A stretch of 64,000 nucleotides of DNA from an uncultured Acetobacteraceae bacterium (GCA_903924985.1 CAIYDT010000174.1:1-64000), one strand, 5' to 3'. Positions 1 to 8,359 are shown, counted from the stretch's first letter. Numbers and translations: made by a program. Notes: generated by a model not told the origin, from the sequence alone.

Positions 1-137
1 CAACACCGAATCAGTGGGAAACTGACGGTATCGAGTCGAGATAATCTCAGGCCGACCATTGCAAAATGGCCCACCCAGACGAGTCTGGCGATCATGGCTT
101 CAGGAGTGCGTCACCAACACCCCGGAACACAGGATGA
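1..137. other. left edge, no intact gene recognised
   Basis: No frame gives a convincing protein here. The stretch should hold the N-terminal part of the carbonic anhydrase that follows, but none of the three forward frames shows the family's usual QSPI-type N-terminal motif. The sequence is therefore either badly degraded or unrelated DNA joined to the remnant. Confidence 0.4.
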
Positions 138-698
138 GCCACTCTGAATATCAAGCGCTATGGTTATTCGTTCGAGGTATCTCCGGCCAGGACGAACAAT
201 ACCAACAGGATCACGATCGACGGCACCGCGGTTTACAGGTTGGACAGTTTTCATTTCCACCATCCCGCCGAACACGTCGTAGAGGCTGGGACCTATCCGA
301 TGGAATGCCATTTTGTAAATAAACGGACAGGACCGAGCGGAGAGGAACTGGTCGCGGTCGCTGGGGTCTTCATCAAAGCCGGCACCACCGCGAACGGCGC
401 CTTAAGCCGGATATGGGAGAACATGCCGCCGCCGGCGGGCAAGGACGGAACGGATATCAAGGATGTCAACCTGAATCGCCTGCTGCCGAAAACGGGCAGC
501 AAGGTGTTCCGCTATAACGGTTCCCTGACCGGAGCCCCCTTTCCGTCGGCGCAAAGCGTGATCTGGACGATATACGAGACTCCGGTCGAGGCCTCGGCAG
601 AGCAGATTGCAAAATTTCAACGCGCATACCCGCCGAATGCCCGAAATATTCAGCCGCGAAACGCCAGGAAGGTGTTCCATCTGGAAAGATGGAAGTGA
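138..698 (+). pseudogene. alpha-carbonic anhydrase, 5'-truncated remnant
   Basis: Alpha-carbonic anhydrases hydrate CO2 with a zinc held by three histidines, usually in the periplasm. Read from 138, this frame gives the C-terminal two thirds of such an enzyme. The zinc-ligand segment FHFHHPAEH keeps the first two histidines, and YPMECHF keeps the third. RYNGSLTGAP matches the conserved SLT loop but has lost the usual TPPC, and NARNIQPRNARKV matches the C-terminal signature. An in-frame TGA at 135-137 cuts the frame off from any N-terminal half, and no good ATG or ribosome site precedes the conserved part; the first ATG is at 240, inside the zinc-binding strand. I read it as a broken gene. Translation from an internal start would lack the first beta strands and the signal peptide. 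Confidence 0.7.
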
Positions 699-762
699 TT
701 TCGTCGCAGGATGCCCGCCGTCCCTTGACCCGCATCCGTGCTTCCGCGATGCGGGTCGGGAG

Positions 763-1440
763 ATGAATGACCAACCCGCCCACCTTGTCACCCGGGACGG
801 CCTGCGCGACGGTTCCCTGCTGGCCGCCGCTCGGCTGGGCGCCCCACCCGGCACGGTCTTCCAATCCGATGAGGCTATCCAGGCGGATCTCGACGCGGCG
901 CTCGCCGCCCACGCGCCAGGGGCCGACGTCTGGCTGTTCGGATACGGCTCGCTGATGTGGAACCCGGCGCTGGAGTTCGCCGAACACCGCTCGGCATCCG
1001 TGCGAGGCTGGCACCGCCGCTTCTGCCTTTGGCTGCACATGGGCCGCGGCACGCCCGAGAACCCCGGCCTGATGCTGGCGCTGGAGCGGGGCGGTTCATG
1101 CCACGGCGCCCTGTTCCGCATCCCCGCCGCGCGTGCCCGCGACGAATTGCTGCTGGCCTGGCGGCGGGAACTGTTCACCGGCGCCTACCGCTCCCGCTGG
1201 ATCACCGCCGAAACCGACGCCGGCCCCATCCGGGCCGCGACGTTCGTGGTGAACCGCGACCACCACCGCTACGCCGGCCGCCTTCCGGACCATCTGATCG
1301 CCCAACGCCTCGCCACCGCGGCGGGGACGCTCGGTAGTTGCGCATCCTATCTGGATCAGACCATCGGCTCCCTGCATCGTCTCGGTCGGCGGGACCGGTC
1401 GATGGAGCGGCTCCAGGCCCTGCTTCAGGCTCACACATGA
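763..1440 (+). CDS. ChaC-type gamma-glutamylcyclotransferase
   Basis: A 225-aa cytoplasmic protein of the ChaC family, which cleaves glutathione to 5-oxoproline and Cys-Gly. The family's substrate loop appears as LFGYGSLMWNP around residues 58-68. It is followed by the RGWHRRFC segment and by WRRELFTGAY, whose glutamate lies where the family has its catalytic Glu. The longer open frame begins upstream at 607 inside the carbonic anhydrase remnant, but the ATG at 763 directly follows a GGGAG sequence and gives normal family length. The spacing to that GGGAG is unusually short, so the start is not certain. The gene ends at a strong bidirectional terminator. Confidence 0.85.
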   Translation: MNDQPAHLVTRDGLRDGSLLAAARLGAPPGTVFQSDEAIQADLDAALAAHAPGADVWLFGYGSLMWNPALEFAEHRSASVRGWHRRFCLWLHMGRGTPENPGLMLALERGGSCHGALFRIPAARARDELLLAWRRELFTGAYRSRWITAETDAGPIRAATFVVNRDHHRYAGRLPDHLIAQRLATAAGTLGSCASYLDQTIGSLHRLGRRDRSMERLQALLQAHT

Positions 1441-1476
1441 AAAACCCCGGTTCGGAGCGATCCGAACCGGGGTTTT
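1441..1476. terminator. bidirectional intrinsic terminator
   Basis: A perfect 16-bp stem (1441-1456 with 1461-1476) closes on the tetraloop GCGA. It starts with AAAA and ends with TTTT, so it can work in both directions. It separates the convergent ChaC gene and the solute-binding protein gene. Confidence 0.85.
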
Positions 1477-1480
1477 CCCG

Positions 1481-1523
1481 GGGTTACTTCCCCCTGGGTT
1501 ACTTCCCCCTGGGGTTACTTCCC
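1481..1523. repeat. 15-bp tandem repeat over a stop codon
   Basis: Two exact 15-bp units (1481-1495 and 1496-1510) and a third copy with one extra G (1511-1523) lie end to end. On the minus strand each contains GGGAAGTAA, the Gly-Lys-stop that ends the solute-binding protein. The true stop is the copy at 1515-1517; the other two copies lie downstream in the untranslated region. Confidence 0.8.
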
Positions 1524-2768
1524 AGCGTCGTAAGGCGTCACGACGTTGCCGGTTTTCAGTTCCAGCGGCCACAAGATGACCTCCGTCTTCGGGTCGCGGA
1601 ACTGATCCAGGTCATTGCTCTTCACGCCCTGGAACTGCACTTCCATCACCCGCGCCTCTTCCCATTCCCCGCCCGCGCCGAATTTGACCGGGCCGGCAAC
1701 GGTGTTGAAGGTCGTCTTGCGCATGTAGTCGGCCATTTTGGCCTGATCCATGCCCTTCACCGCTTCCACCGTCTGCTGCAGGACCTGCATGTAAGAGTAG
1801 GCGAACGGCGGCAGGTAATAGCCGAGCGCGTCAACGCCCGCCGCGCCAGCCTTGGCCTGGTAGCGCTTCAGGAAGTCCAGCGCCTCGGGTGTCGCGAACT
1901 TGCTGACCGGGAGCCAGAAGTCGTAGTCCACGATGCCGTTCAGCAGCGGCCCAAGCTGAACCTTGATCGCGGTCGATTGCAGCCCGACCATGCCGCCGCC
2001 GAACAGGCGGGTTTTCAGCCCGACCTCGTGCGCCGCGCGGATCATGCCGACGCTATCCGGCGGATAGGATGCGACGAACACCAGGTCCGGATTGGTCGCC
2101 TGGATCGCCCGCACGATCGGTGTGTAGTCGGCGGTCGTGGGCGGGTAAGTCTTGTCGTAAACGATCTTGAGGCCGGCTTCCTTGACGATCTCATGCGCGC
2201 CTTCCAGCGCGTTGCGGGCGAACTCCGCGTCCGCGCCGATCAGCGCGACTGTCGTGGGCTTCGGGTTCAAGGCCATCGCGGTCTCGAAGAAGCCCTTGCT
2301 GAAGCTCTGCTTGGGATGCGGCCCGCCGGTGGGCGTGAAGGCGAAATAGTTGGGGTAGTTGAACTCGCTGTTCACCGCGAGGCCCAGCAGGGAGAGGAAG
2401 GTCCGCTTGTGCTGCATCACCACCGGCATGGCGGGTGCCACCATGTTGGTGGCATAGCCGCTGACCACCAGGTCCACTTTGTCGACATCGAGCAGTTTCG
2501 TATAGATGCCCGGCACGGTGGAGGGGTTGGACTGATCGTCGTAGAATACCAGCTTCACCGGGCGTCCGAGGAGACCACCCTTGCCGTTGATCTCCTCCTC
2601 CCAGATTTGCATGGCGAGCAGCGCCGCCTTGCCGTTGGGCGCGAGGCCGCCGGTCAGCGCCATGCCGAATCCGATGGTGATGGGTTTGTCGTCTGCCCGA
2701 GCCGGCGCGAGGCCGGCGAACATGAGCATGGCCGCGCACAACACGCCGCTAAGCCGCCACGATAGCAT
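1515..2768 (-). CDS. branched-chain amino acid-type ABC substrate-binding protein
   Basis: A 417-aa periplasmic solute-binding protein of the LivK / peripla_BP_6 type. Residues 1-25 form a signal peptide ending in ARA. The mature start ITIGFGMALTGGLAPNGKAA is the typical first strand and ligand loop of this family. The ATG at 2766-2768 is preceded by a near-perfect AGGAGGAA; a longer frame reaching 2885 has no ribosome site and would bury the signal peptide. No permease or ATPase gene lies beside it, so it must share a transporter encoded elsewhere. It is divergent from the ring-cleavage operon across 140 bp, so its ligand may be an aromatic acid or a related catabolite. That ligand guess is inference from context only. 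Confidence 0.88.
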   Translation of the reverse strand: MLSWRLSGVLCAAMLMFAGLAPARADDKPITIGFGMALTGGLAPNGKAALLAMQIWEEEINGKGGLLGRPVKLVFYDDQSNPSTVPGIYTKLLDVDKVDLVVSGYATNMVAPAMPVVMQHKRTFLSLLGLAVNSEFNYPNYFAFTPTGGPHPKQSFSKGFFETAMALNPKPTTVALIGADAEFARNALEGAHEIVKEAGLKIVYDKTYPPTTADYTPIVRAIQATNPDLVFVASYPPDSVGMIRAAHEVGLKTRLFGGGMVGLQSTAIKVQLGPLLNGIVDYDFWLPVSKFATPEALDFLKRYQAKAGAAGVDALGYYLPPFAYSYMQVLQQTVEAVKGMDQAKMADYMRKTTFNTVAGPVKFGAGGEWEEARVMEVQFQGVKSNDLDQFRDPKTEVILWPLELKTGNVVTPYDAGK

Positions 2769-2908
2769 TCGGAAGTTCCTCCTGTTTGAACGTTGCCGCC
2801 ATCCTATGGGTGTGGCGGGGTTCCGCAAGAGCCATTTTGAACCCCACCCTCGCGCCCGCGCCGCATCCGTACTAAGATGCGCCAAACTACCTAAGCGGGA
2901 GCGCCCAG
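2769..2908. promoter_or_regulatory. divergent promoter region
   Basis: This 140-bp spacer lies between the start codons of the solute-binding protein (minus) and the dioxygenase (plus) and must hold both promoters. It contains a 7-bp inverted repeat, GGGGTTC at 2817-2823 and GAACCCC at 2839-2845, which could be an operator. No regulator gene is adjacent. Confidence 0.4.
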
Positions 2909-3811
2909 ATGATCGACCTCGACGAGAATACCGTCACCGATGCAACGCTGGCCCAGATGGCCACCACCCAGGATCCGCGCCTGAAGGAGATCATGGACGC
3001 CGCCGTGCGCCACATGCACGCGTTCGCGCGGGAGGTGAACCTGACCCCCGCCGAGTGGCTCACCGGCATCGCCTTTCTAACCCAGGTCGGCAAGGCCTGC
3101 ACCGACATCCGGCAGGAGTTCATCCTGCTGTCCGACGTCCTCGGCGTCAGCGCCGTCGTCAACGCGCTGCACGACAAGAAGGCCGAGGAACTCGGCACCC
3201 AATCCTCGCTGCTCGGGCCGTTCTTCCGCGAAAGCGCGCCGGTCCTGCCGCTGGGCGCGAATATCGTGTCGTCGTTCACCGCGGCGGAAATCGCGATGTA
3301 CGGCCAGGTGACCGACATGCACGGAAAACCGATCCCCAACGCGCTGGTGCAGGTCTGGCAGACCAACGAGGCAGGCTGGTACGACGTGCAGGCGCACGAC
3401 GACGGGTCGATGGACATGCGCGGCAACTTCCTGACCGACGCTAACGGCAACTACTATTTCCGCACCGTGCGGCCCCTGGGCTACTCCATCCCGATGGACG
3501 GGCCGACCGGACGGCTGGTGAAGATGCAGGGGCGCCACGGTATGCGCCCGTCGCACATCCATATGCTGATCACTGCCAACGGCTATCGCGAACTGGTCTC
3601 GGCCCTGTATTTCGGCAACGACCCAAACATCGGCTCCGACACCGTATTCGGCGTGTCCGCGTCGCTGGTGGTGGAAGCCAAGGACCATGCGGATTGCCCG
3701 ATCCCCGGCCTGAAGTCGGTGCGTTACGACTTCCGCATGCCGGCCGCGTCGGACACCGACACTGGCCGGGTCGGCGCCGACCCGGCCGCCCTGATGAAAG
3801 CGGCGGAGTAA
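2909..3811 (+). CDS. intradiol ring-cleavage dioxygenase (catechol/hydroxyquinol type)
   Basis: A 300-aa cytoplasmic enzyme that cleaves a catechol-type ring between the two hydroxylated carbons using Fe(III). The N-terminal dimerisation domain (residues 1-110) is followed by the catalytic beta barrel. The four iron ligands are visible: Tyr158 in GWYDVQ, Tyr192 in RPLGYSIP, and His216 and His218 in RPSHIH. Length and the N-terminal part fit catechol or hydroxyquinol 1,2-dioxygenases rather than protocatechuate 3,4-dioxygenase subunits. It begins a run with a cyclase-family hydrolase, a metal-binding protein and a CoA-transferase. The CoA-transferase could act on the 3-oxoadipate that both routes produce. 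Missing steps such as maleylacetate reductase or muconate cycloisomerase are not in the window. The exact substrate is undetermined. Confidence 0.87.
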   Translation: MIDLDENTVTDATLAQMATTQDPRLKEIMDAAVRHMHAFAREVNLTPAEWLTGIAFLTQVGKACTDIRQEFILLSDVLGVSAVVNALHDKKAEELGTQSSLLGPFFRESAPVLPLGANIVSSFTAAEIAMYGQVTDMHGKPIPNALVQVWQTNEAGWYDVQAHDDGSMDMRGNFLTDANGNYYFRTVRPLGYSIPMDGPTGRLVKMQGRHGMRPSHIHMLITANGYRELVSALYFGNDPNIGSDTVFGVSASLVVEAKDHADCPIPGLKSVRYDFRMPAASDTDTGRVGADPAALMKAAE

Positions 3812-3815
3812 ACCC

Positions 3816-4604
3816 ATGCCGCGCCGCCTGATCGATATCTCCGTGCCGCTGAAGGCAGGGATCAAGAGCGATCCGCCGCATATGCTGCCGGAAATCGAGT
3901 ATCTCGATCACCACCAGACCGCCCCGGCCATGGCGGAATACATGGGAGTCCGCGTCGATCAACTCCCCAACGGCGAATACGCGGCGGTGGAGAAGGTGAA
4001 GATCTCCACCCATAACGGCACCCATCTGGACGCACCGTACCACTTCTTTTCCACGATGAACCACGCGTTGAAACCGGGCGGGGAGCCGTCCTGGCGGATC
4101 GATGAGGTGCCGCTGGAATGGTGCTTCCAGGCCGGCGTGAAGCTGGATTTCCGGCATCTGCCCAACGGCTACGTCGCCACCCCCGGCGATGTGGAGGCCG
4201 AACTGAAACGCATCGGCCACCAACTGCGCCCGCTGGACATCGTGGTGGTCAACACCGCCGCCGGCGCCCGCTACGGCCAGGACGACTACGTCGACAGCGG
4301 CTGCGGCATGGGCAAGGCCGCCACAATGTGGATGCTGGAACGCGGCGTGCGTCTGGTCGGCACCGATGCCTGGAGTTGGGACGCGCCCTTCTCCCTGACC
4401 CGGGAGAAAATCGCCGCCACCGGCAACGCCGAACTGATCTGGGAAGGCCATCGTGCCGGCCGGGAAATCGGCTATTCTCACCTGGAAAAACTGCACAACC
4501 TGGAATCCCTGCCGCCGGATGGGTTCGAGGTCGTGTGCTTCCCGGTCAAAGTCCATCGCGCCTCCGCCGGCTGGACGCGCGCCGTCGCCATCATTCAGGA
4601 ATAG
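3816..4604 (+). CDS. cyclase-family (kynurenine formamidase-like) hydrolase
   Basis: A 262-aa member of the cyclase family, metal-dependent amide or lactone hydrolases related to bacterial kynurenine formamidase. The signature HxGTHxDxPxH is complete as HNGTHLDAPYH at residues 66-76 and supplies the metal-binding His and Asp residues. The gene starts 4 bp after the dioxygenase stop and ends 4 bp before the next start, so it is in the same operon. In this setting it may open a lactone or an amide in the ring-cleavage pathway. The family is too broad to fix the substrate. Confidence 0.83.
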   Translation: MPRRLIDISVPLKAGIKSDPPHMLPEIEYLDHHQTAPAMAEYMGVRVDQLPNGEYAAVEKVKISTHNGTHLDAPYHFFSTMNHALKPGGEPSWRIDEVPLEWCFQAGVKLDFRHLPNGYVATPGDVEAELKRIGHQLRPLDIVVVNTAAGARYGQDDYVDSGCGMGKAATMWMLERGVRLVGTDAWSWDAPFSLTREKIAATGNAELIWEGHRAGREIGYSHLEKLHNLESLPPDGFEVVCFPVKVHRASAGWTRAVAIIQE

Positions 4605-4608
4605 GCCG

Positions 4609-4806
4609 ATGCTCAATTTCCATGTTTCCGACATGACCTGCTCGGGGTGCGTCAAAGCCATCACCGGCGCGGTGCATGACCTGGACGCCACCGCGACGGT
4701 CGAAGCCGACCTGGACTCCAAGCTGGTCAAAGTCGCCAGCTCCGCCTCGGCCGATGCTTTGGCCGAGGCCATGCGCGACGCCGGCTTCACAGTCGAAAAA
4801 AATTAA
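4609..4806 (+). CDS. heavy-metal-associated (HMA) domain protein
   Basis: A 65-aa single-domain protein of the CopZ/HMA ferredoxin-like fold. The metal-binding loop is MTCSGC (Met9 to Cys14), giving the two-cysteine Cu(I) site, and the C-terminal GFTVEKN matches the last strand. The ATG at 4609 follows the cyclase stop by 4 bp. HMA proteins normally sit beside P-type ATPases or copper regulators. Here it lies inside a catabolic operon between a hydrolase and a CoA-transferase, with no copper gene in view. It may deliver or sequester a metal for the metalloenzymes upstream, or be a chance co-resident. Confidence 0.85.
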   Translation: MLNFHVSDMTCSGCVKAITGAVHDLDATATVEADLDSKLVKVASSASADALAEAMRDAGFTVEKN

Positions 4807-4823
4807 CCCAAAACGAGGATCGA

Positions 4824-5534
4824 ATGGCGGTCAATAAGATCTACCCGGATGCCGTCGCCGCTTTGGCCGGCGTGCTGAGGGACGGCATGACGATCATGTC
4901 CGGCGGCTTCGGCCTGTGCGGTATTCCCTCGGCGCTGATCGAGGCCATTCGCGACAGCGGCGTGAAGGGCCTCACCATCATCTCCAACAACGCCGGCATC
5001 GACGACGCCGGCCTGGGGCTGCTGCTGCAAACGCGGCAGGTGCGGAAGATGATCAGCTCCTACGTCGGCGAAAACGCCACCTTCGCCAAGCAGTACCTGG
5101 CCGGGGAGCTGGAGATCGAATTCAACCCACAAGGCACGCTAGCAGAACGAATCCGAGCGGGCGGGGCGGGCATTCCCGCGTTCTTCACGGCAACGGGCGC
5201 CGGCACCCAGATCGCCGAGGGCAAACCCACCCAGGTTTTCGATGGCCGCGAATACGTGATGGAGTGCGGCCTGACCGCCGATTTGGCCATCATCCATGCC
5301 TGGAAAGCCGATCCCGAAGGCAATCTGATCTACCGAAAAACCGCCCGCAATTTCAACCCGATCATGGCCACCGCCGGCAAGACGGTGATCGCCCAGGTGG
5401 AACATCTGGTCGAAGCCGGCTCGATGGACCCGGACCACATCGTCACCGCCGGCATCTTCGTCAACCGCATCGTTCCGCTGAAGTCGGTTGAAAAAAGAAT
5501 CGAACAGCGCACCGTGCGCAAGCGCGCCGCCTGA
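4824..5534 (+). CDS. 3-oxoacid CoA-transferase subunit A
   Basis: A 236-aa alpha subunit of a family I CoA-transferase (ScoA/PcaI type). The oxyanion/glycine-rich loop appears as GGFGLCGIP at residues 27-34. The central FFTATGAGT region and the C-terminal [14 protein letters not shown] are typical. With the B subunit it moves CoA from succinyl-CoA to a 3-oxoacid. Next to a ring-cleavage dioxygenase, 3-oxoadipate is a reasonable acceptor, but acetoacetate cannot be excluded from sequence. The gene starts 17 bp after the HMA gene. Confidence 0.88.
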   Translation: MAVNKIYPDAVAALAGVLRDGMTIMSGGFGLCGIPSALIEAIRDSGVKGLTIISNNAGIDDAGLGLLLQTRQVRKMISSYVGENATFAKQYLAGELEIEFNPQGTLAERIRAGGAGIPAFFTATGAGTQIAEGKPTQVFDGREYVMECGLTADLAIIHAWKADPEGNLIYRKTARNFNPIMATAGKTVIAQVEHLVEAGSMDPDHIVTAGIFVNRIVPLKSVEKRIEQRTVRKRAA

Positions 5535-5547
5535 GGAGGACACAGCA

Positions 5548-6210
5548 ATGCCCTGGACCCGCGATCAAATGGCCGCCCGCGCCGCCCGTGAATTGCACGA
5601 CGGCTTCTATGTCAATTTGGGGATCGGCATTCCCACGCTGGTGGCGAACCACATCCCCGACGGCATGTCGATCCAGTTACACTCCGAGAACGGTATGCTG
5701 GGCATGGGCCCCTTCCCCTTCGAGGGCGAGGAAGACGCCGACCTGATCAACGCCGGCAAACAAACTGTAACGGAACTGCCGACCACCAGCTTCTTCGACA
5801 GCGCCGCTTCGTTCGCCATGGTGCGGGGCGGGCACATCGACATTTCCATTCTCGGCGCCTTGCAGGTGGCGGAGAACGGCGACCTCGCGAACTGGATGAT
5901 CCCCGGCAAGATGGTCAAAGGGATGGGCGGGGCGATGGATCTGGTGGCCGGCGTGCGCCGCGTGGTCGTGCTGATGGAGCACACCGCCGGCGGCAAACCC
6001 AAGCTGCTGAAACGCTGCAACCTGCCGCTGACCGGCGCGGGCGTGGTGGACCTGATCATCACCGAACTCGGCGTGTTCGAGGTCTCGGCCAAGGGTCACG
6101 ACGACGGGCTGCGGCTGGTGGACATCGCCCCGGACGTGACGCTGGAAGAAATCCACGCCAAGACCGAGGCACCGTTTACCGTGGCGGAGGGGCTGAAGGT
6201 CGCGGCCTGA
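5548..6210 (+). CDS. 3-oxoacid CoA-transferase subunit B
   Basis: A 220-aa beta subunit of the same family I CoA-transferase. The catalytic glutamate that forms the glutamyl-CoA thioester is Glu47 in the motif [20 protein letters not shown] and GGAMDLVAG are also family signatures. The frame is open from 5488, but the ATG at 5548 has GAGGAGGA at 5533-5540 and lies 13 bp after the A subunit stop, so I take it as the start. It is the last gene of the operon; a palindromic spacer follows. Confidence 0.9.
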   Translation: MPWTRDQMAARAARELHDGFYVNLGIGIPTLVANHIPDGMSIQLHSENGMLGMGPFPFEGEEDADLINAGKQTVTELPTTSFFDSAASFAMVRGGHIDISILGALQVAENGDLANWMIPGKMVKGMGGAMDLVAGVRRVVVLMEHTAGGKPKLLKRCNLPLTGAGVVDLIITELGVFEVSAKGHDDGLRLVDIAPDVTLEEIHAKTEAPFTVAEGLKVAA

Positions 6211-6240
6211 CGTTCGCGCCCCGGCTCCACCTTCCCGTCG

Positions 6241-6329
6241 TGGTCGGGCCTGACCCGACCACCTCATGCCAGTAACGTACCGATACAAATACCGTCGCTT
6301 CCCGGGGGGGGGCGGGTCAGGCCCGACCA
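6241..6329. repeat. paired palindromic intergenic repeat (REP/BIME-like), copy 1
   Basis: A 17-bp sequence at 6241-6257 recurs in perfect inverse at 6313-6329. The first arm is itself a hairpin: TGGTCGGG, 5-base loop, CCCGACCA. It lies between the CoA-transferase and the next promoter. The same stem / 5-nt loop / stem design, in facing pairs, occurs at 33861-33977 and 44285-44358. Confidence 0.75.
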
Positions 6330-6409
6330 TGATGGGAGGGAGCGTAACTGCCCGTCCCTCACCATTTGCCCTCCCGCCATAAAGGCGTAAGCTGCCCCTG
6401 TTTCGATTT

Positions 6410-6429
6410 TATCGTACCCGGGTCCGATA
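6410..6429. promoter_or_regulatory. 20-bp near-perfect palindrome, possible operator
   Basis: TATCGTACCCGGGTCCGATA matches its own reverse complement at 18 of 20 positions. It ends 27 bp before the ATG of the ThDP enzyme gene, where a repressor or activator dimer would be expected to bind. No regulator gene is adjacent. Confidence 0.5.
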
Positions 6430-6456
6430 ACGGTCCCCGGCTGACAGGAGGGAACG

Positions 6457-8115
6457 ATGGCTGAAATCAAAGGCGCCGACCTACTGGCCAAAAGCCTCAA
6501 GGAACAAGGCGTAGAGTACATGTTCGGGGTCGTCGGGTTCCCGGTCGGCCCGCTCGCGGAGGCCGCTCAGAAGGCCGGCCTTCCCTATATCGGCATGCGC
6601 AATGAGCAAGCCGCGTCCTACGCCGCCGGCGCCATCGGCTACATGACCGGCCGCCCAGGTTCCTGCATCGTCGTGACCGGTCCCGGCGTCATCCACGGCC
6701 TCGCGGGCTTGGCCAACGCGCAGCAGAATTGCTGGCCGATGCTGCTGATCGGCGGCGCATCGGAAACCTACCGCAACGGCATGGGCGCCTTCCAGGAAGA
6801 ACGGCAGGTGCTGGCCGCGACGCCGGTCAGCAAATGGGCGCATGCGATCGAGCATGTAAGCCGCATCCCGTTCTATGTTGAGATGGCGGTCAGGCAATCG
6901 ATCTACGGCCGGCCCGGCTCCACCTATCTTGATATCCCGGACGACATCATCACCGGCTCCTGCGACACGGAACAGGCGCACGAGGCCGTGCGCTGCCCGG
7001 ATCCGCCGCGCACCCAGACGATGCCGGAATACGTCGAGCAGGCGCTGGACGTGCTGCAATCGGCGCAACGGCCGCTGGTGATCATCGGCAAGGGCATGGC
7101 GTCCTCCCGCGCCGAGGACGAGGTACGCGCGTTCATCGAGCGTACGCAACTGCCGTTCCTCGCGTCCCCGATGGGCAAGGGCGTGATGCCCGACGACCAT
7201 CCGTTGTCGGTCGGCGCGGCGCGCAGCCTCGCGCTGTCGCAAGCCGATGTCGTGTTCCTGATGGGCGCGCGCTTCAACTGGATCATGCATTTCGGCCTGC
7301 CGCCGCGGTACAACAAAGACGTGCGGGTCGTGCAGCTCGACATCTCGCCGGAGGCGATGCACCAGAACAAGCCGGCCGAGGTCGCGCTGGTCGGCGACGG
7401 CAAGGCAATCGTCGGGCAGCTTAATAAGGCGCTGGAGGGCCGCCAGTGGTTCTACCCGAAGGAGACCCCGTGGCACGCGGCGATCGCCAAGAAGTCGGCT
7501 GAAAACGCGGCGGCCATCGCCCCGCAAATCGCCGATGACTCCGCCCCCGGCGGATACTACCGCCTGCTGCGGGACGTCGCGGCCTGGGTGCCGAAGAACG
7601 CGATCATCTGCTCGGAAGGCGCCAGCACGATGGATATCGGCCGCACCCAGCTGCCGAACTTCAACCCGCGCTCGCGGCTCGATGCCGGCAGTTACGGCAC
7701 GATGGGCGTCGGCCTGGGCTTCGTCGTCGCCGCCTGCGTGGCACACCCCGACAAGCCGATCGTCCACGTATCCGGCGATTCGGCGATCGGCTTCTCCGGC
7801 ATGGAGATGGAGACGCTGTGCCGCTACGGGCTGCCGGCCAAGATCGTCGTGTTCAACAACGGCGGCATCGGGCCGGGTATGCCGGAAATCCCCGGCAACC
7901 CGATGCTCAACATGCGGCCGAACACGCTGATCTGGGGCGCCCGATACGATCTGATGATGCAGGCGTTCGGCGGCCACGGCAGTTATGTGGAGGACCCGAA
8001 GGACCTGCGCGCGGCGCTCGATGAAGCCATGCGCTTCGACGGGCCGGCGCTGGTGAACGTCAAGCTCAGCCAAGGCTCGCAGCGGAAAGAGCAGCAGTTC
8101 AAGTGGCATAGCTGA
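6457..8115 (+). CDS. oxalyl-CoA decarboxylase / 2-hydroxyacyl-CoA lyase (ThDP enzyme)
   Basis: A 552-aa thiamine diphosphate enzyme of the oxalyl-CoA decarboxylase / 2-hydroxyacyl-CoA lyase branch. The N-terminal VEYMFGVVGFPV and IGMRNEQAASYAAGAIGYMT carry the catalytic Glu50. The cofactor motif near residue 440 is GDSAIGFSGMEMETL followed by VVFNN, a GDS variant of the usual GDG...NN. Oxalyl-CoA decarboxylase releases CO2 and formyl-CoA. The lyases cleave or form 2-hydroxyacyl-CoA with formyl-CoA. No formyl-CoA:oxalate CoA-transferase gene is near, which weakens an oxalate role; the adjacent CoA-transferase is of another family. A GGAGG site precedes the ATG. I cannot choose between the two activities from sequence alone. 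Confidence 0.82.
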   Translation: MAEIKGADLLAKSLKEQGVEYMFGVVGFPVGPLAEAAQKAGLPYIGMRNEQAASYAAGAIGYMTGRPGSCIVVTGPGVIHGLAGLANAQQNCWPMLLIGGASETYRNGMGAFQEERQVLAATPVSKWAHAIEHVSRIPFYVEMAVRQSIYGRPGSTYLDIPDDIITGSCDTEQAHEAVRCPDPPRTQTMPEYVEQALDVLQSAQRPLVIIGKGMASSRAEDEVRAFIERTQLPFLASPMGKGVMPDDHPLSVGAARSLALSQADVVFLMGARFNWIMHFGLPPRYNKDVRVVQLDISPEAMHQNKPAEVALVGDGKAIVGQLNKALEGRQWFYPKETPWHAAIAKKSAENAAAIAPQIADDSAPGGYYRLLRDVAAWVPKNAIICSEGASTMDIGRTQLPNFNPRSRLDAGSYGTMGVGLGFVVAACVAHPDKPIVHVSGDSAIGFSGMEMETLCRYGLPAKIVVFNNGGIGPGMPEIPGNPMLNMRPNTLIWGARYDLMMQAFGGHGSYVEDPKDLRAALDEAMRFDGPALVNVKLSQGSQRKEQQFKWHS

Positions 8116-8128
8116 GCCTCAACAAGCC

Positions 8129-8200
8129 CCCCTCCGCGAGCCTGGCCCGTGGAGGGGAATGAGAGGACGATTAAGGCCGGAGGTTGGGTCAACCTCCGGC
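8129..8200 (+). terminator. two hairpins after the ThDP enzyme gene
   Basis: A 7-bp stem (CCCCTCC at 8129-8135 with GGAGGGG at 8151-8157) is followed by a perfect 10-bp stem (8176-8185 with 8191-8200, loop GGGTC). The downstream run is only gattgtgctttt, so the T tract is short. Probable terminator before the kinase gene. Confidence 0.5.
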
Positions 8201-8359
8201 GATTGTGCTTTTCACGCAGCGTTCTGGCAGCTGACGTTTGCAGGCTGCTTTGCGTCGTCGCATCGTGCGGCGACTGCCGACCCCGCACCCAAACGGGGGA
8301 TTTCATCATTCCCGTCCGCCAGTCTATGATGCCCGCAACAGCGAAACGCAGGGAGCCGC

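Noticed and set aside
607-762. Long N-terminal extension of the ChaC protein
   Set aside because: It overlaps the carbonic anhydrase remnant in another frame and has no family match; ATG at 763 gives normal length.
1338-2765. 475-aa plus-strand ORF opposite the solute-binding protein
   Set aside because: Antisense shadow: Arg/His/Asp-rich composition and full overlap with a well-supported gene.
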